Shown piece after piece: positions 1 through 7,799 of a stretch of DNA of 64,000 nt. How positions within the stretch are numbered: the stretch's first letter is position 1; every line of letters starts with the position of its first letter. A program made the translations under genes and the position numbers. The stretch covers positions 89,400 to 153,399 of the forward strand of contig NZ_LRFC01000012.1 of NCBI RefSeq assembly GCF_001619875.1, in the 5' to 3' direction. The notes beneath the pieces are model-generated. The model was given only the letters and a program-made list of their open reading frames with translations. It did no database searches and was not told where the DNA came from. This DNA is from Fictibacillus phosphorivorans (GTDB taxonomy: Bacteria; Bacillota; Bacilli; Bacillales; Fictibacillaceae).

Positions 1-181
1 TTTTAAGGTGGTGCGAAACGGTTGGCCGTGACATAGGGGACTGACTCGCTATATCTGTGACATTCAATTTATCTGTTTCAGCTAATAACAGGACAAGATC
101 TTGTCTGACAGGATCACCCAGTGCTTGAAACAAAGGGATGGTTTTTCTAAACATTTCTACAGCGTATTCGTTTGACATCAT
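1..181 (-). CDS. ArsR-family HTH transcriptional regulator, N-terminal part (cut by window edge)
   Basis: The reverse strand reads an uninterrupted 60 codons from ATG 181 to the window edge. The peptide contains [16 protein letters not shown] followed by [20 protein letters not shown], the typical ArsR winged-helix start and recognition helix. A GGTGAT ribosome site lies just upstream of a double ATG. The effector-binding part is outside the window, so metal-sensing or other specificity cannot be judged. The gene is not represented among long ORFs because it is truncated. Confidence 0.8.
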   Translation of the reverse strand, partial: MMSNEYAVEMFRKTIPLFQALGDPVRQDLVLLLAETDKLNVTDIASQSPMSRPTVSHHLK

Positions 182-303
182 ATCACCAACTTTTTCTATA
201 TCATCCGTTTTATTTTCTTTACTATAAATCAGTATAAACGATTGGTCCAATTATTTTTAAAATTTGAGTGGGAACAGCACTATAAATTGCCAGTATCCAA
301 CGC

Positions 304-332
304 GCATATGAAAAACTTTGGGAAACAAAATA
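304..332 (+). promoter_or_regulatory. Possible forespore (sigma-G type) promoter of the SASP gene
   Basis: GCATA at 304-308 and CAAAATA at 326-332 are separated by 17 bases and lie about 20 bases before the SASP start. This resembles the sigma-F/G pattern expected for an SASP gene, but the -10 match is imperfect. The assignment is inference from gene identity plus loose consensus. Confidence 0.35.
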
Positions 333-352
333 GGTATAAGGGGGTGAAACAC

Positions 353-547
353 ATGGCAAGAAGAAACAAATTGGTAGTCCCAGGAGCGCAGCAGGCAATC
401 GATCAAATGAAATATGAGATCGCATCTGAGTTCGGTGTTACACTTGGCCCAGATACAACTGCACGTGCAAATGGCTCGGTTGGCGGGGAAATGACAAAAC
501 GTTTGGTAGCGATGGGTCAGCAGCAATTAAGCGGCGGAAATCGCTAA
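353..547 (+). CDS. Alpha/beta-type small acid-soluble spore protein
   Basis: The 64-residue product coats spore DNA as A-form-stabilising protein and is degraded by the GPR protease at germination. It shows the family hallmarks: [23 protein letters not shown] with the GPR cleavage region (E-I-A-S-E-F) and the C-terminal half [15 protein letters not shown] 353 is chosen over the upstream in-frame ATG at 242 because AAGGGGGTG sits just before it and the protein then has normal family length. A strong hairpin terminator follows. It is close to B. subtilis SspA/SspB, and which paralogue it is cannot be told here. Confidence 0.95.
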   Translation: MARRNKLVVPGAQQAIDQMKYEIASEFGVTLGPDTTARANGSVGGEMTKRLVAMGQQQLSGGNR

Positions 548-569
548 AGAAAGCAAAGCATTAGATGAA

Positions 570-597
570 AAGGGGGTGGAGCAATCCACTCCTTTTT
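570..597 (+). terminator. Rho-independent terminator after the SASP gene
   Basis: GGGGTGGA, loop GCAA, TCCACTCC, then TTTTT. The stem is eight pairs with one G-U. Confidence 0.85.
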
Positions 598-619
598 CAA
601 GATTTAAGGAGTGATAGTA

Positions 620-868
620 ATGGCGATGTGTCCGATATGCAACAACTTTCAAACCATAAACGTTAGATGTCCTGAATGCGGGCGAGCTGTTCAAGATCAA
701 GGAAAAGTAAGTGATTTTTTTGATGATTATAGTCCCGATATGGAGACAGATGAACTTAAGCTGGAAGATGGATATCCGACAGATTTCAAAGACAGCCAGT
801 GTCCTCATGTCTTTTATTGTGATTCGTGTCATCAAGAAGTGCTTTTTTTCATTGGTGAATGGGAATAA
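620..868 (+). CDS. Small zinc-ribbon protein of unknown function
   Basis: The product has 82 residues and I do not recognise a named family. It begins MAMCPICNNF and contains CPECG about 17 residues later, then a second cysteine cluster CPHVFYCDSCHQE near the C-terminus. Two or three CxxC pairs suggest a zinc ribbon with an acidic middle (DDYSPDMETDELKLED). ATG 620 is preferred over GTG 611 because AAGGAG is eight bases upstream of it. It stands between the SASP terminator and a convergent ABC operon. DNA, RNA or protein binding are all possible. Confidence 0.75.
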   Translation: MAMCPICNNFQTINVRCPECGRAVQDQGKVSDFFDDYSPDMETDELKLEDGYPTDFKDSQCPHVFYCDSCHQEVLFFIGEWE

Positions 869-908
869 AAACCTTCATTTCCTTATAGAAGGACATGAAG
901 GTTTATTG
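869..908. terminator. Bidirectional terminator between convergent genes
   Basis: AAACCTTCAT and ATGAAGGTTT form the outer stem with an inner CCTT/AAGG. It lies between the zinc-ribbon gene and the amino-acid permease, whose stop region it overlaps. Confidence 0.7.
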
Positions 909-1556
909 GCTTACGCTGATTCGTTTTTCAATGACTACTCTAAGCCAGTCAAGTAAAGAAGTTAAAATCCAATAGATCACTGCAGCCTCTACTAACACAG
1001 GAAGTACGATTAACTGAGAGGCACTTATCTGATCTGCCATCAACGTTAGTTCTGGTACGGTAATAACAGAAGCTAAGGACGATGCCTTTACGATATCAAT
1101 CAATGAGTTCCAAACAGATGGAATGGATATTCTCCAAGCTTGAGGAAGAATGACTTCTTTATACGTAAGATATCTGTTCATTCCTAACGAAAAGGCTGCT
1201 TCCCATTGTCCTTTTTCAATAGATTGAATCGCTCCTCGATAAGATTCTGCAATATAAGCGCTAAAATGAAGAATGAGTCCAGCAAGTGCTGCTTGCCATC
1301 CTTCTGGTACATAAATAAAAGTAAATCCGTTATAAAGGATCAATAATTGGATTAATAATGGCGTTCCCCTAAAAAAAGAAATATACCCCTTTGCAAACCC
1401 TGATAAAAATCGATTGGATGACATCCTGCATAAAGCAATAACCAATCCAAAAATAAGCGCTCCTAGTATAGAAACTAGACTGATAACAACAGTAAAAACA
1501 GCTCCCTCCAAAAGATAGGGGAGGGAGTTGATCAGAATTTCTGATAAGTTATTCAC
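903..1556 (-). CDS. Polar amino-acid ABC transporter permease (TcyB/HisM family)
   Basis: This 217-residue membrane protein forms the channel of a type I amino-acid importer. It has about five hydrophobic segments, the early FRGTPLLIQLLILY motif, and the EAA loop KGQWEAAFSLGMNRYLTYKEV that docks the ATPase. The start is GTG 1556, overlapping the stop of the upstream binding-protein gene by 8 bases, so the two are translationally coupled. No ATP-binding gene follows. A matching GlnQ-type ATPase stands alone at 53.9-54.6 kb. Substrate is probably a polar amino acid or cystine, by family resemblance only. Confidence 0.9.
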   Translation of the reverse strand: MNNLSEILINSLPYLLEGAVFTVVISLVSILGALIFGLVIALCRMSSNRFLSGFAKGYISFFRGTPLLIQLLILYNGFTFIYVPEGWQAALAGLILHFSAYIAESYRGAIQSIEKGQWEAAFSLGMNRYLTYKEVILPQAWRISIPSVWNSLIDIVKASSLASVITVPELTLMADQISASQLIVLPVLVEAAVIYWILTSLLDWLRVVIEKRISVSQ

Positions 1557-2331
1557 TTACATCTTCTCCAAAATATTTTTCAGAGAGTTTTTTCAACGTG
1601 CCGTCTTTTTTCATTTCTTCAAGGGCTTTGTCCACATCTTCTATTAGCTGCTTATCATCTTTTCGGAATGCGAATGCCATTTCGTTTTCGTTGAAAGGTT
1701 CACCAACCGCTTTTACGTTGTAGTCTGTGTTCTTTAATTCTGTGAGGATGAAGAGTTTATCGTTCATAGCTGCATCAACACGGTTTACATCAAGATCTGT
1801 TAAAACTTGTGCAATCCCTTTATAGAACTTTGTTTTTGCACCAGCTTTTTCTGCTTCTGCTGCATAGTTGCTTCCTTGTGTTGTACCCACAACTTTTCCT
1901 TTAAGGTCTTCAATCCCTTTTATATCTTTGTTGTCTTTATTAACGATTACTTGTCCGCCAGAAACGGTGTAAGGTGTTGAGAAATCGTACTTTTGCTTTC
2001 TTTCGTCTGTAATGGTTACTTGGTTTGCTACAAGGTCAAAGCGTTTTGAATCCAGGGAAGTAAACATGTTCTTCCATTCTGTAGCTACAAACTTAGGCTT
2101 CATATCGAGACGTTTTGCTACTTCTTTTGCAACTTCTACGTCATAACCCGTAATTTCGTTTGTTTTTTTATCACGGTATGAGAATGGGGGATATGTAGCC
2201 TCCGTACCGATTGTTAGTTCCTTTTTCTCTGCATCTGAACCTGTATCTTTAGATTGATCAGAGGTTCCGCAAGCCGATAGCAGAACAGCTGATAGGGCAA
2301 GCGCCGAAAGGAATTTAAATGTGTTTTTCAA
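1549..2331 (-). CDS. Amino-acid ABC transporter substrate-binding lipoprotein (TcyA-like)
   Basis: The product is a 260-residue family 3 solute-binding protein, anchored outside the membrane by a lipobox (LLSACG near residue 21). The core motifs TIGTEATYPPFSYRD, GYDVEVAKEVAKRL and FDLVANQVTITDERKQKYDFS match cystine/polar amino-acid binding proteins. The start is TTG 2331, seven bases after AAGGAGG. Cystine is a fair guess but not proven by sequence. A consensus sigma-A promoter precedes it. Confidence 0.9.
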   Translation of the reverse strand: MKNTFKFLSALALSAVLLSACGTSDQSKDTGSDAEKKELTIGTEATYPPFSYRDKKTNEITGYDVEVAKEVAKRLDMKPKFVATEWKNMFTSLDSKRFDLVANQVTITDERKQKYDFSTPYTVSGGQVIVNKDNKDIKGIEDLKGKVVGTTQGSNYAAEAEKAGAKTKFYKGIAQVLTDLDVNRVDAAMNDKLFILTELKNTDYNVKAVGEPFNENEMAFAFRKDDKQLIEDVDKALEEMKKDGTLKKLSEKYFGEDVSE

Positions 2332-2378
2332 ATGAAGTCCTCCTTATCGAGATAATCCCGACAAATTTTATAGAATTA

Positions 2379-2407
2379 ATTGTATAAACCAACTGCGGTT
2401 TCGTCAA
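2379..2407 (-). promoter_or_regulatory. Sigma-A promoter of the amino-acid transporter operon
   Basis: On the minus strand TTGACG (2407-2402) is followed after 17 bases by TACAAT (2384-2379). Downstream, near the ribosome site, TTATC-GA-GATAA is a small perfect palindrome of unknown meaning. Confidence 0.75.
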
Positions 2408-2469
2408 TCATTTAACATTTTCCCCGATAAAGAAAAAAATAACAGGGGAATTTTAGATTGATTATCTAA

Positions 2470-2584
2470 TCACATAAAAATGATGGGGTTTCACATAATT
2501 TTAGCCTGTCATCACATAATTTTTGTCTATCATCATATAAAAATCACGAGTCATCACATGAAAATGTCATTTCATCATAATCGT
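2470..2584. repeat. Intergenic 21-bp tandem array, unit TCACATAAAAAT...
   Basis: Copies of TCACATAA or close variants begin at 2470, 2491, 2512, 2533, 2554 and 2575, an exact 21-base period. The bases between the cores are poorly conserved. The array lies between the msmX terminator and the promoter of the amino-acid transporter. The same core in opposite orientation forms the array at 24.3 kb. Confidence 0.85.
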
Positions 2585-2588
2585 CAAC

Positions 2589-2624
2589 GAAAAAAGCTCT
2601 GCTTGATAATCAAGCAGAGCTTTC
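2589..2624 (-). terminator. Terminator of msmX
   Basis: AAAGCTCTGCTTG, loop ATTAT, CAAGCAGAGCTTTTTT on the minus strand. The 13-pair stem and T-run make this a strong terminator. Confidence 0.9.
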
Positions 2625-2637
2625 AAAGCAATATGGT

Positions 2638-3735
2638 TTAACGAATACGGATTTCAGTTTCTTTGTCGAAGAAATGTGCTTTGTTCATGTCAAAAGCAAG
2701 AGAAATACTTTGTCCGTTCTGAATATCAGTACGAGAATCAACACGTGCGATGAAGTCTTGTCCGCTAACAGTGGAGTATAGGAACGTTTCAGCACCCATC
2801 AATTCAGCAACGTCAATCTTCGCTTCAATTTTCGTATTTGAAGAAGACTCTAAGAATACAGGCTCATCATGGATGTCTTCAGGACGGATCCCAAGAACAA
2901 CTTCCTTGTTGTTATAGCCTTTTTCTTGTAGTACTTTCATCTTTCCGCCAGGAATTGCAATTCTTGTGTCTCCCACTTTAAAGAAACCGTCTTCAAGCGT
3001 TCCGTTTAAGAAGTTCATTGCTGGGCTTCCGATAAATCCACCAACGAAAATGTTTTCTGGCGTATCATATACTTCTTTTGGAGATCCAACTTGTTGGATG
3101 TGTCCGTCTTTCATAACAACGATACGCGTTGCCATTGTCATCGCTTCAGTTTGGTCATGCGTTACATAGATTGTAGTCGTTTGAAGACGTTGGTGAAGCT
3201 TTGTGATCTCTGCACGCATTTGAACACGAAGTTTTGCATCAAGGTTAGATAACGGCTCATCCATCAAGAATACTTTTGCATCACGAACGATCGCACGTCC
3301 TAGTGCAACACGCTGACGCTGACCACCTGAAAGAGCTTTTGGTTTACGGTCTAAGTATTGCTCAAGGCCAAGAATACGAGCTGCTTCTTTCACGCGCTTA
3401 TCAATTTCTTCTTTGCTGAATTTACGCAGCTTTAGTCCGAACGCCATGTTGTCATAAACGTTCATATGAGGGTAAAGCGCATAGTTTTGGAATACCATCG
3501 CGATATCGCGATCTTTTGGAGCAACATCGTTTACAACGCGGTCGTCGATTACAAGTTCGCCTTCCGAAATTTCTTCAAGACCAGCGATCATACGAAGAGT
3601 CGTAGATTTACCGCAACCTGATGGACCTACGAATACGATGAATTCTTTGTCCGAGATATCAAGGTTAAAATCATGTACAGCTGTTACTTTGTTATCATAA
3701 CGTTTTACGATGTTATTTAATTTAATTCCTGCCAT
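2638..3735 (-). CDS. msmX: MsmX/UgpC-type multi-sugar ABC transporter ATP-binding protein
   Basis: A 365-residue ATPase that energises several carbohydrate importers lacking their own ATPase. Walker A is GPSGCGKST, the signature LSGGQRQRVALGRA and Walker B VFLMDEPLSNLDAKLR. The C-terminal regulatory TOBE-like region from about residue 240 (GFIGSPAMNFLNG onward) is typical of the MalK/UgpC group. No permease or binding protein is adjacent. The MdxEFG-like importer at 55.8-59.5 kb lacks an ATPase and is the likely client. The neighbours YxkF and a YxkH-like deacetylase match the B. subtilis msmX surroundings. Confidence 0.93.
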   Translation of the reverse strand: MAGIKLNNIVKRYDNKVTAVHDFNLDISDKEFIVFVGPSGCGKSTTLRMIAGLEEISEGELVIDDRVVNDVAPKDRDIAMVFQNYALYPHMNVYDNMAFGLKLRKFSKEEIDKRVKEAARILGLEQYLDRKPKALSGGQRQRVALGRAIVRDAKVFLMDEPLSNLDAKLRVQMRAEITKLHQRLQTTTIYVTHDQTEAMTMATRIVVMKDGHIQQVGSPKEVYDTPENIFVGGFIGSPAMNFLNGTLEDGFFKVGDTRIAIPGGKMKVLQEKGYNNKEVVLGIRPEDIHDEPVFLESSSNTKIEAKIDVAELMGAETFLYSTVSGQDFIARVDSRTDIQNGQSISLAFDMNKAHFFDKETEIRIR

Positions 3736-3753
3736 TGTAAAATCCCCTTCCGA

Positions 3754-3767
3754 TGTAAACGTTTTCT
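3754..3767. promoter_or_regulatory. Possible cre (CcpA) site upstream of msmX
   Basis: TGTAAACGTTTTCT matches the cre consensus TGWAANCGNTNWCA at 13 of 14 positions, about 20 bases before the start codon. Catabolite control of a shared sugar ATPase is plausible but inferred. Confidence 0.5.
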
Positions 3768-3825
3768 TAATGTTTTAAGTTTACGCCTTAAGAACCATAG
3801 TCGTAAATGGACGACATGCCTAAAA

Positions 3826-3862
3826 TGAAAACACCTCTTTATGCAATGTGCACAAAGAGGGT
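3826..3862 (-). terminator. Probable terminator of the YxkF-like gene
   Basis: CCTCTTT and AAAGAGG flank a 13-base loop containing a further TGCA pairing. On the minus strand it is followed by TGTTTTC. It lies between yxkF and msmX. Confidence 0.45.
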
Positions 3863-3872
3863 TTGGAAGTAT

Positions 3873-4127
3873 TGATTTCCGCTCCAGGGTGCTCGCTTTC
3901 CGCGGGGCAGGCGGTGAGCCACATTCGATCATTTCACTTTTAAGTGTCTCACCTGTCTAGTTGCAGTGGCTACCCCTCGAGGTCAAAAGCTAAATGGTCC
4001 ACAAGGCAAGTACGCCTTGCTTGCCCATTCACCTTTTGCTTGTCGGGGCTGAACGAGCCACTTCCACTTTTCGGACTGCCAGCCTGTCCCACAGGAGTCT
4101 CGCACCTTACGCTCCAATCAACTTTTC
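3873..4127 (-). repeat. GC-rich modular inverted-repeat element, long form (copy A)
   Basis: About 255 bases in reverse orientation relative to the other copies. The ends are TGATTTCCGCTCC and GGAGCGTAAGG... read from opposite strands, and the inner module with CCCCTCGAGGTCAAAAGC is shared with copy C at 21.8 kb. It fills most of the gap between yxkF and msmX. Apparent ORFs inside it are artefacts. Confidence 0.85.
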
Positions 4128-4177
4128 ATAGAAGGAATTGAAACAAAATGCAACTGAAGCAGCAATCTTTATAAAAG

Positions 4178-5071
4178 TTATAAATTTCTATTTTGTTCGT
4201 AAGACAAAATGGCCATGTAGACAGTTAGTGCATTTTTAAACTGTTTGACGTCTAAACCAGTCTTCTCATAAAACTTATCTACTCGGTATTGGAGACTATT
4301 TCGATGAATGTATAGCTTTTTCGCAGCTAGTGAAGCGTTCATGTTGCATTCTGCAAACACTTTGATGCTTTTTAATGTTTCTTGGTCTTCGTTATCCCAT
4401 TCTGTTAATAGCGCCTGTAAGGTTTTCTCTGCCAACGGGTTTGCAGACTGAAGAAGTAAATGAGGAACCACATCCGCTATCGTATACACAGGTTTGGGGT
4501 GTAACTGATTTTTGACTTCAATAAATTGCTGCTGTTCACGCTCGTAAGTTTTTTGGGCATGAGATAATTGATACTGATAGGATCCGATATAGACGGAAAC
4601 ATCAATATAAAAGTCAGTTGACAGCATGTCTTTAAGCGCTTCATAAGGCGTGTCGATAAACTCTTGCTTCGACGTTTCAATAATTACTCCGCCTTTGTGG
4701 TCTTTATTTAACAGGAGGACGGCATCTTCAGGAAAGAGTCCGTTAACCGCTTCTGAAAAAGAGATAAAATCGGTGATCGGCTGCTTGCTAAAAAAGTGCA
4801 CAAAACGGTAGAAGGTTTCTTCATCTAGTAATGCGTCTCCCTTAAGGATGGATTCCCATTTTAACTGTGCAGTAGAATAAGCAGGTGTATTTGTATCATT
4901 TTCATAGGTGTTAAACATGGACCGAAGCAATCGGCTCTCTGAATCAGAAAGGGAAGATTGAGATATGCCAAAACGCGTTCCTTCATCTGTAATGAACCAG
5001 AGGTACCCTGACTGTTGTGAGGTATCCGTTGTTATCGAATTTCCGTAATGTTTCTTTAACTTATCGAGCAT
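4178..5071 (-). CDS. yxkF: PucR/CdaR-type helix-turn-helix regulator (YxkF-like)
   Basis: The 297-residue protein ends in a PucR C-terminal HTH: TLKSIKVFAECNMNASLAAK then LYIHRNSLQYRVDKFYEKTG, close to the very end as in CdaR/AdeR/YxkF. The N-terminal 200 residues have no recognised sensor domain. Its position beside msmX matches YxkF of B. subtilis. ATG 5071 has a GAAAGGA ribosome site about ten bases upstream. It might respond to a sugar or sugar acid, but no target is visible. Confidence 0.78.
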   Translation of the reverse strand: MLDKLKKHYGNSITTDTSQQSGYLWFITDEGTRFGISQSSLSDSESRLLRSMFNTYENDTNTPAYSTAQLKWESILKGDALLDEETFYRFVHFFSKQPITDFISFSEAVNGLFPEDAVLLLNKDHKGGVIIETSKQEFIDTPYEALKDMLSTDFYIDVSVYIGSYQYQLSHAQKTYEREQQQFIEVKNQLHPKPVYTIADVVPHLLLQSANPLAEKTLQALLTEWDNEDQETLKSIKVFAECNMNASLAAKKLYIHRNSLQYRVDKFYEKTGLDVKQFKNALTVYMAILSYEQNRNL

Positions 5072-5200
5072 CCTTTTTCATATCCTTTCAAGAAAAAGCT
5101 TGCTATTATTATAACAATGTTAAGTGGTTTACTAAACAAACAGAATGTAAAGGGAGGAGCCATCATGAAAAATTGTCCATGAGTAACGACTTCTACGGTC

Positions 5201-5806
5201 GTGTACGACTGGAATAACAAAGAAATCTGGACGAATCAACAAAATTGGGATAGGCCGCAATCAAAGTCTCTTATACTCACATTCGATGATGGCCCGTCTT
5301 CGGTACTCATTCCCTTGCTGGATATTTTAAAGAAACATGATGTGAAAGCGATGTTCTTTTGGCAATCAAGGCTTCTCTATAAAAAAAGACCCTGGAAAAG
5401 GGTGTTGAAAGAAGGGCATATGATCGGCGGCCATTCATTGCGTCATCGTGACCTTACGAGACTGAGCTGTTATGAACAGGAACATGATATTCATAACAAT
5501 ATAAAACATATTGAGAGCCTGACAGGACAAAAGGTAAAATACTTTCGTCCGCCATACGGTCAGTTTAACGAAGATACATTGCAAGTTTTAAAGAAATTAG
5601 ATGTGGTTCCTTTCTTATGGGAGGTCGCAGGACTGGATTGGGAGCTTAAGCACAACCAAAATCAAATTGTACATAATGTCGTGAATTATGCAGATCATGG
5701 GTCGATTATTTTGCTTCATGAGCTAAAGCAAACGGTTATGATCTTGGATGATTTAATAGATGAACTTAAAAGAGAAGGCTATGAGTTTATACTGCCTCCT
5801 GAATAA
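5201..5806 (+). CDS. yxkH: Polysaccharide deacetylase (NodB domain), N-terminus uncertain
   Basis: A NodB-type deacetylase of about 201 residues acting on acetylated glycans. Metal and catalytic motifs are present: TFDDGPSS, GHSLRHRDL, RPPYGQF and LLHEL. The open frame begins at GTG 5201, which has no ribosome site. A strong GGGAGGAG precedes ATG 5165 in the same frame, but that frame hits TGA at 5180 after five codons. No signal peptide or membrane anchor is present, unlike exported relatives, so the gene may have a damaged 5' end. The yxkH symbol rests on position beside msmX and yxkF. It probably shares a transcript with the next gene. Confidence 0.75.
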   Translation: MYDWNNKEIWTNQQNWDRPQSKSLILTFDDGPSSVLIPLLDILKKHDVKAMFFWQSRLLYKKRPWKRVLKEGHMIGGHSLRHRDLTRLSCYEQEHDIHNNIKHIESLTGQKVKYFRPPYGQFNEDTLQVLKKLDVVPFLWEVAGLDWELKHNQNQIVHNVVNYADHGSIILLHELKQTVMILDDLIDELKREGYEFILPPE

Positions 5807-5827
5807 TGAAGAAGGTGGAGGAAAAGG

Positions 5828-6526
5828 ATGAGAAAAAGAATTGTTGTTTCTTTTAGTGGTGGAAAAGATTCTATTCTAGCTCTGCATAGGCTGCAAACAT
5901 CAGGGGAATGGGAGATCGATTCCTTGGTGACAACTTTAACGGAAGACTATGACCGAACAACCATGCATGGTGTTCGATATGAACTATTAAAGCAGCAAGC
6001 TGAATCTCTAGGTATCCCCCTTCGAATCGTGTGGATTCCACGGAATTGCTCTAATGAGGTGTATCAAGAAAGGATGCAGAAAGCGGTCAATGGAATACTT
6101 GCTGACGGTGTTCACCATATGATGTTTGGGGATATCTTTTTAGAAGATGTAAAAGTGTATCGAGAAAAAATGCTAAAGGGGACGGGGCTGACTCCTATCT
6201 TTCCTCTTTGGGGAGAACAATCAGACGCTATTATAGCGGAGTTCTTAGAGAAGGGGTTTAAAACGGTTGTTTGCTGTTCTGACACAGATAAAATAGATGC
6301 TTCTTTTACAGGAAGAGTTTTAGACAAACAATTTATTGAAGAGTTTCCCGCAGAGCATGACATTTGCGGAGAGAACGGAGAATTCCATACCTTTGTATTT
6401 GATGGACCTAACTTTTCTATTCCAGTTGCGTATCAGTTAGGCGAGAATCGGTTGGCAAAAGATATGTTGACGAACAAAGACCGATTTTATTACGTTGACT
6501 TGCTTCCCGTTGGTGTAGAGAAATAG
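5828..6526 (+). CDS. PP-loop ATPase, diphthine-ammonia ligase (Dph6)-like
   Basis: A 232-residue adenine-nucleotide alpha-hydrolase-fold protein with the PP-loop SFSGGKDSILALHRL at the N-terminus and a conserved GEFHTFVFDGP motif near the C-terminus, as in the MJ0570/Dph6 family. In archaea and eukaryotes the family amidates diphthine on EF-2. Bacteria lack diphthamide, so the bacterial substrate is unknown. It starts 22 bases after the deacetylase gene with a GGTGGAGG ribosome site, suggesting co-transcription. Confidence 0.8.
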   Translation: MRKRIVVSFSGGKDSILALHRLQTSGEWEIDSLVTTLTEDYDRTTMHGVRYELLKQQAESLGIPLRIVWIPRNCSNEVYQERMQKAVNGILADGVHHMMFGDIFLEDVKVYREKMLKGTGLTPIFPLWGEQSDAIIAEFLEKGFKTVVCCSDTDKIDASFTGRVLDKQFIEEFPAEHDICGENGEFHTFVFDGPNFSIPVAYQLGENRLAKDMLTNKDRFYYVDLLPVGVEK

Positions 6527-6546
6527 ATATCCGATTGGTGTCCAAA

Positions 6547-6576
6547 TTGCTTGAGACTTTTGAAATGACGTATACT
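6547..6576 (+). promoter_or_regulatory. Probable sigma-A promoter of yheB-yheA
   Basis: TTGCTT at 6547, 18-base spacer, TATACT at 6571, 38 bases upstream of the chosen yheB start. Confidence 0.5.
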
Positions 6577-6613
6577 AGGTAAATAGAATACGCAGTTATT
6601 GGAGAGAATCATT

Positions 6614-7750
6614 ATGGATATGTGGATTACAATAATCATCATGGTTGTGGTCGGTGCATTAATTGGGGGATTAACCAATCTGATAGCCATCAAAATGTTA
6701 TTCCGCCCATTTAACACCTTATATATTGGGAAATTCAGAATACCATTCACACCTGGGTTAATTCCAAAACGAAGAAAGCAGCTCGCGGTTCAGCTAGGTG
6801 AAACGGTAACGAATCATCTGCTGACGGCTGAGGGAGTGCAGGCGAAAATTAACGATTCAGGATTTCGTACAGAAATGACGGAACTTGTTCAAGGTGAAGT
6901 GAAACGCTTTTTAAAAAGCGACATGACGATCAGCGAATTATTGCAAAAAGATTTTGGTGTGGCTGATATTCAAAGTCGTATTCAAACGACAACTGAAGCA
7001 TGGCTAGCCAACCGAATGAAACTCATGCTTGAAGAGTCAAACGGCAAGGAAATGAAAGACATACTGCCGGAAAAGTTTGTTGCTGCGGGTGAAGATAAGC
7101 TTCCTGAAGTAGTGGACTGGCTTTTAAATAAAGGCATCCTGTACTTAGAAAGTGACGAAGGCAGAAAATCACTGGCTAACGGAATCGATGCGTTTTTAAT
7201 GGATAAAGGGATGCTCGTGAACATGGTGTCTATGTTCTTTGGAAATGTGAGTATCGCTGAAAAAGTACAGCCTGAACTGATTAAGTTTATGAAGCATGAA
7301 AACACACGCGAAACAATGCTGCAGCTTCTTCAGCAAGAATACCGAAATTTCATGGATAAAAAAATGGACGAGGCTTTAGGGTTGCTAGATTTGCCTGAAA
7401 TTACAGCAGGTCTTGCAAAAGAGATTACAGCAAGACTGCCAATCGAAGAGTATTTAAATACACCCGTTCATTCGCTAGCAGGAACTGTAGAAGGATGGAT
7501 TGTAGACGATCTTACGCCAAAAGCAGTAGCGGCTGGTCTTGATCTGTTTGTAGCAAAATTAGAAGTTCTTCTTGAAAAAATGCACTTGGCAAAGATCGTG
7601 GAAGAACAAGTAGAAGCATTTTCACTAGAGCGTTTAGAAGAGATCATTATTGCAATCGCGAAAAGTGAACTGAAGATGATCACTTGGCTAGGAGCTCTTT
7701 TAGGTGGAGTGATCGGATTATTACAAGGTATCCTTGTACTATTTTTGTAG
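6614..7750 (+). CDS. yheB: YheB, DUF445-family membrane protein
   Basis: A 378-residue DUF445 protein, near the usual YheB length. It has one N-terminal membrane helix (WITIIIMVVVGALIGGLTN), the conserved block AIKMLFRPF...IPFTPGLIPKRR, a long helical middle, and a C-terminal hydrophobic helix (LGALLGGVIGLLQGILVLFL). ATG 6614 is chosen because GGAGAG lies eight bases upstream; TTG 6599 would leave no spacing. It is followed by yheA as in B. subtilis. Function is unknown; the family is linked to the spore or cell envelope. Confidence 0.88.
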   Translation: MDMWITIIIMVVVGALIGGLTNLIAIKMLFRPFNTLYIGKFRIPFTPGLIPKRRKQLAVQLGETVTNHLLTAEGVQAKINDSGFRTEMTELVQGEVKRFLKSDMTISELLQKDFGVADIQSRIQTTTEAWLANRMKLMLEESNGKEMKDILPEKFVAAGEDKLPEVVDWLLNKGILYLESDEGRKSLANGIDAFLMDKGMLVNMVSMFFGNVSIAEKVQPELIKFMKHENTRETMLQLLQQEYRNFMDKKMDEALGLLDLPEITAGLAKEITARLPIEEYLNTPVHSLAGTVEGWIVDDLTPKAVAAGLDLFVAKLEVLLEKMHLAKIVEEQVEAFSLERLEEIIIAIAKSELKMITWLGALLGGVIGLLQGILVLFL

Positions 7751-7799
7751 AGTCTGTTATAGTGGGTACCGTAGTTAATCAATAGGAGGTTTTTTACCA

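Noticed and set aside
711..956. 81-residue ORF overlapping the zinc-ribbon gene
   Set aside because: Out-of-frame shadow of the zinc-ribbon coding sequence, running into the terminator.
2341..2365. S-box or T-box-like leader of the amino-acid transporter
   Set aside because: Only a small TTATC/GATAA palindrome is present; none of the conserved riboswitch or T-box sequences occur, and the leader is too short.
3944..4141. 65-residue ORF within the long GC-rich element
   Set aside because: Lies wholly in repeat copy A, has no ribosome site, and its composition is that of the repeat.
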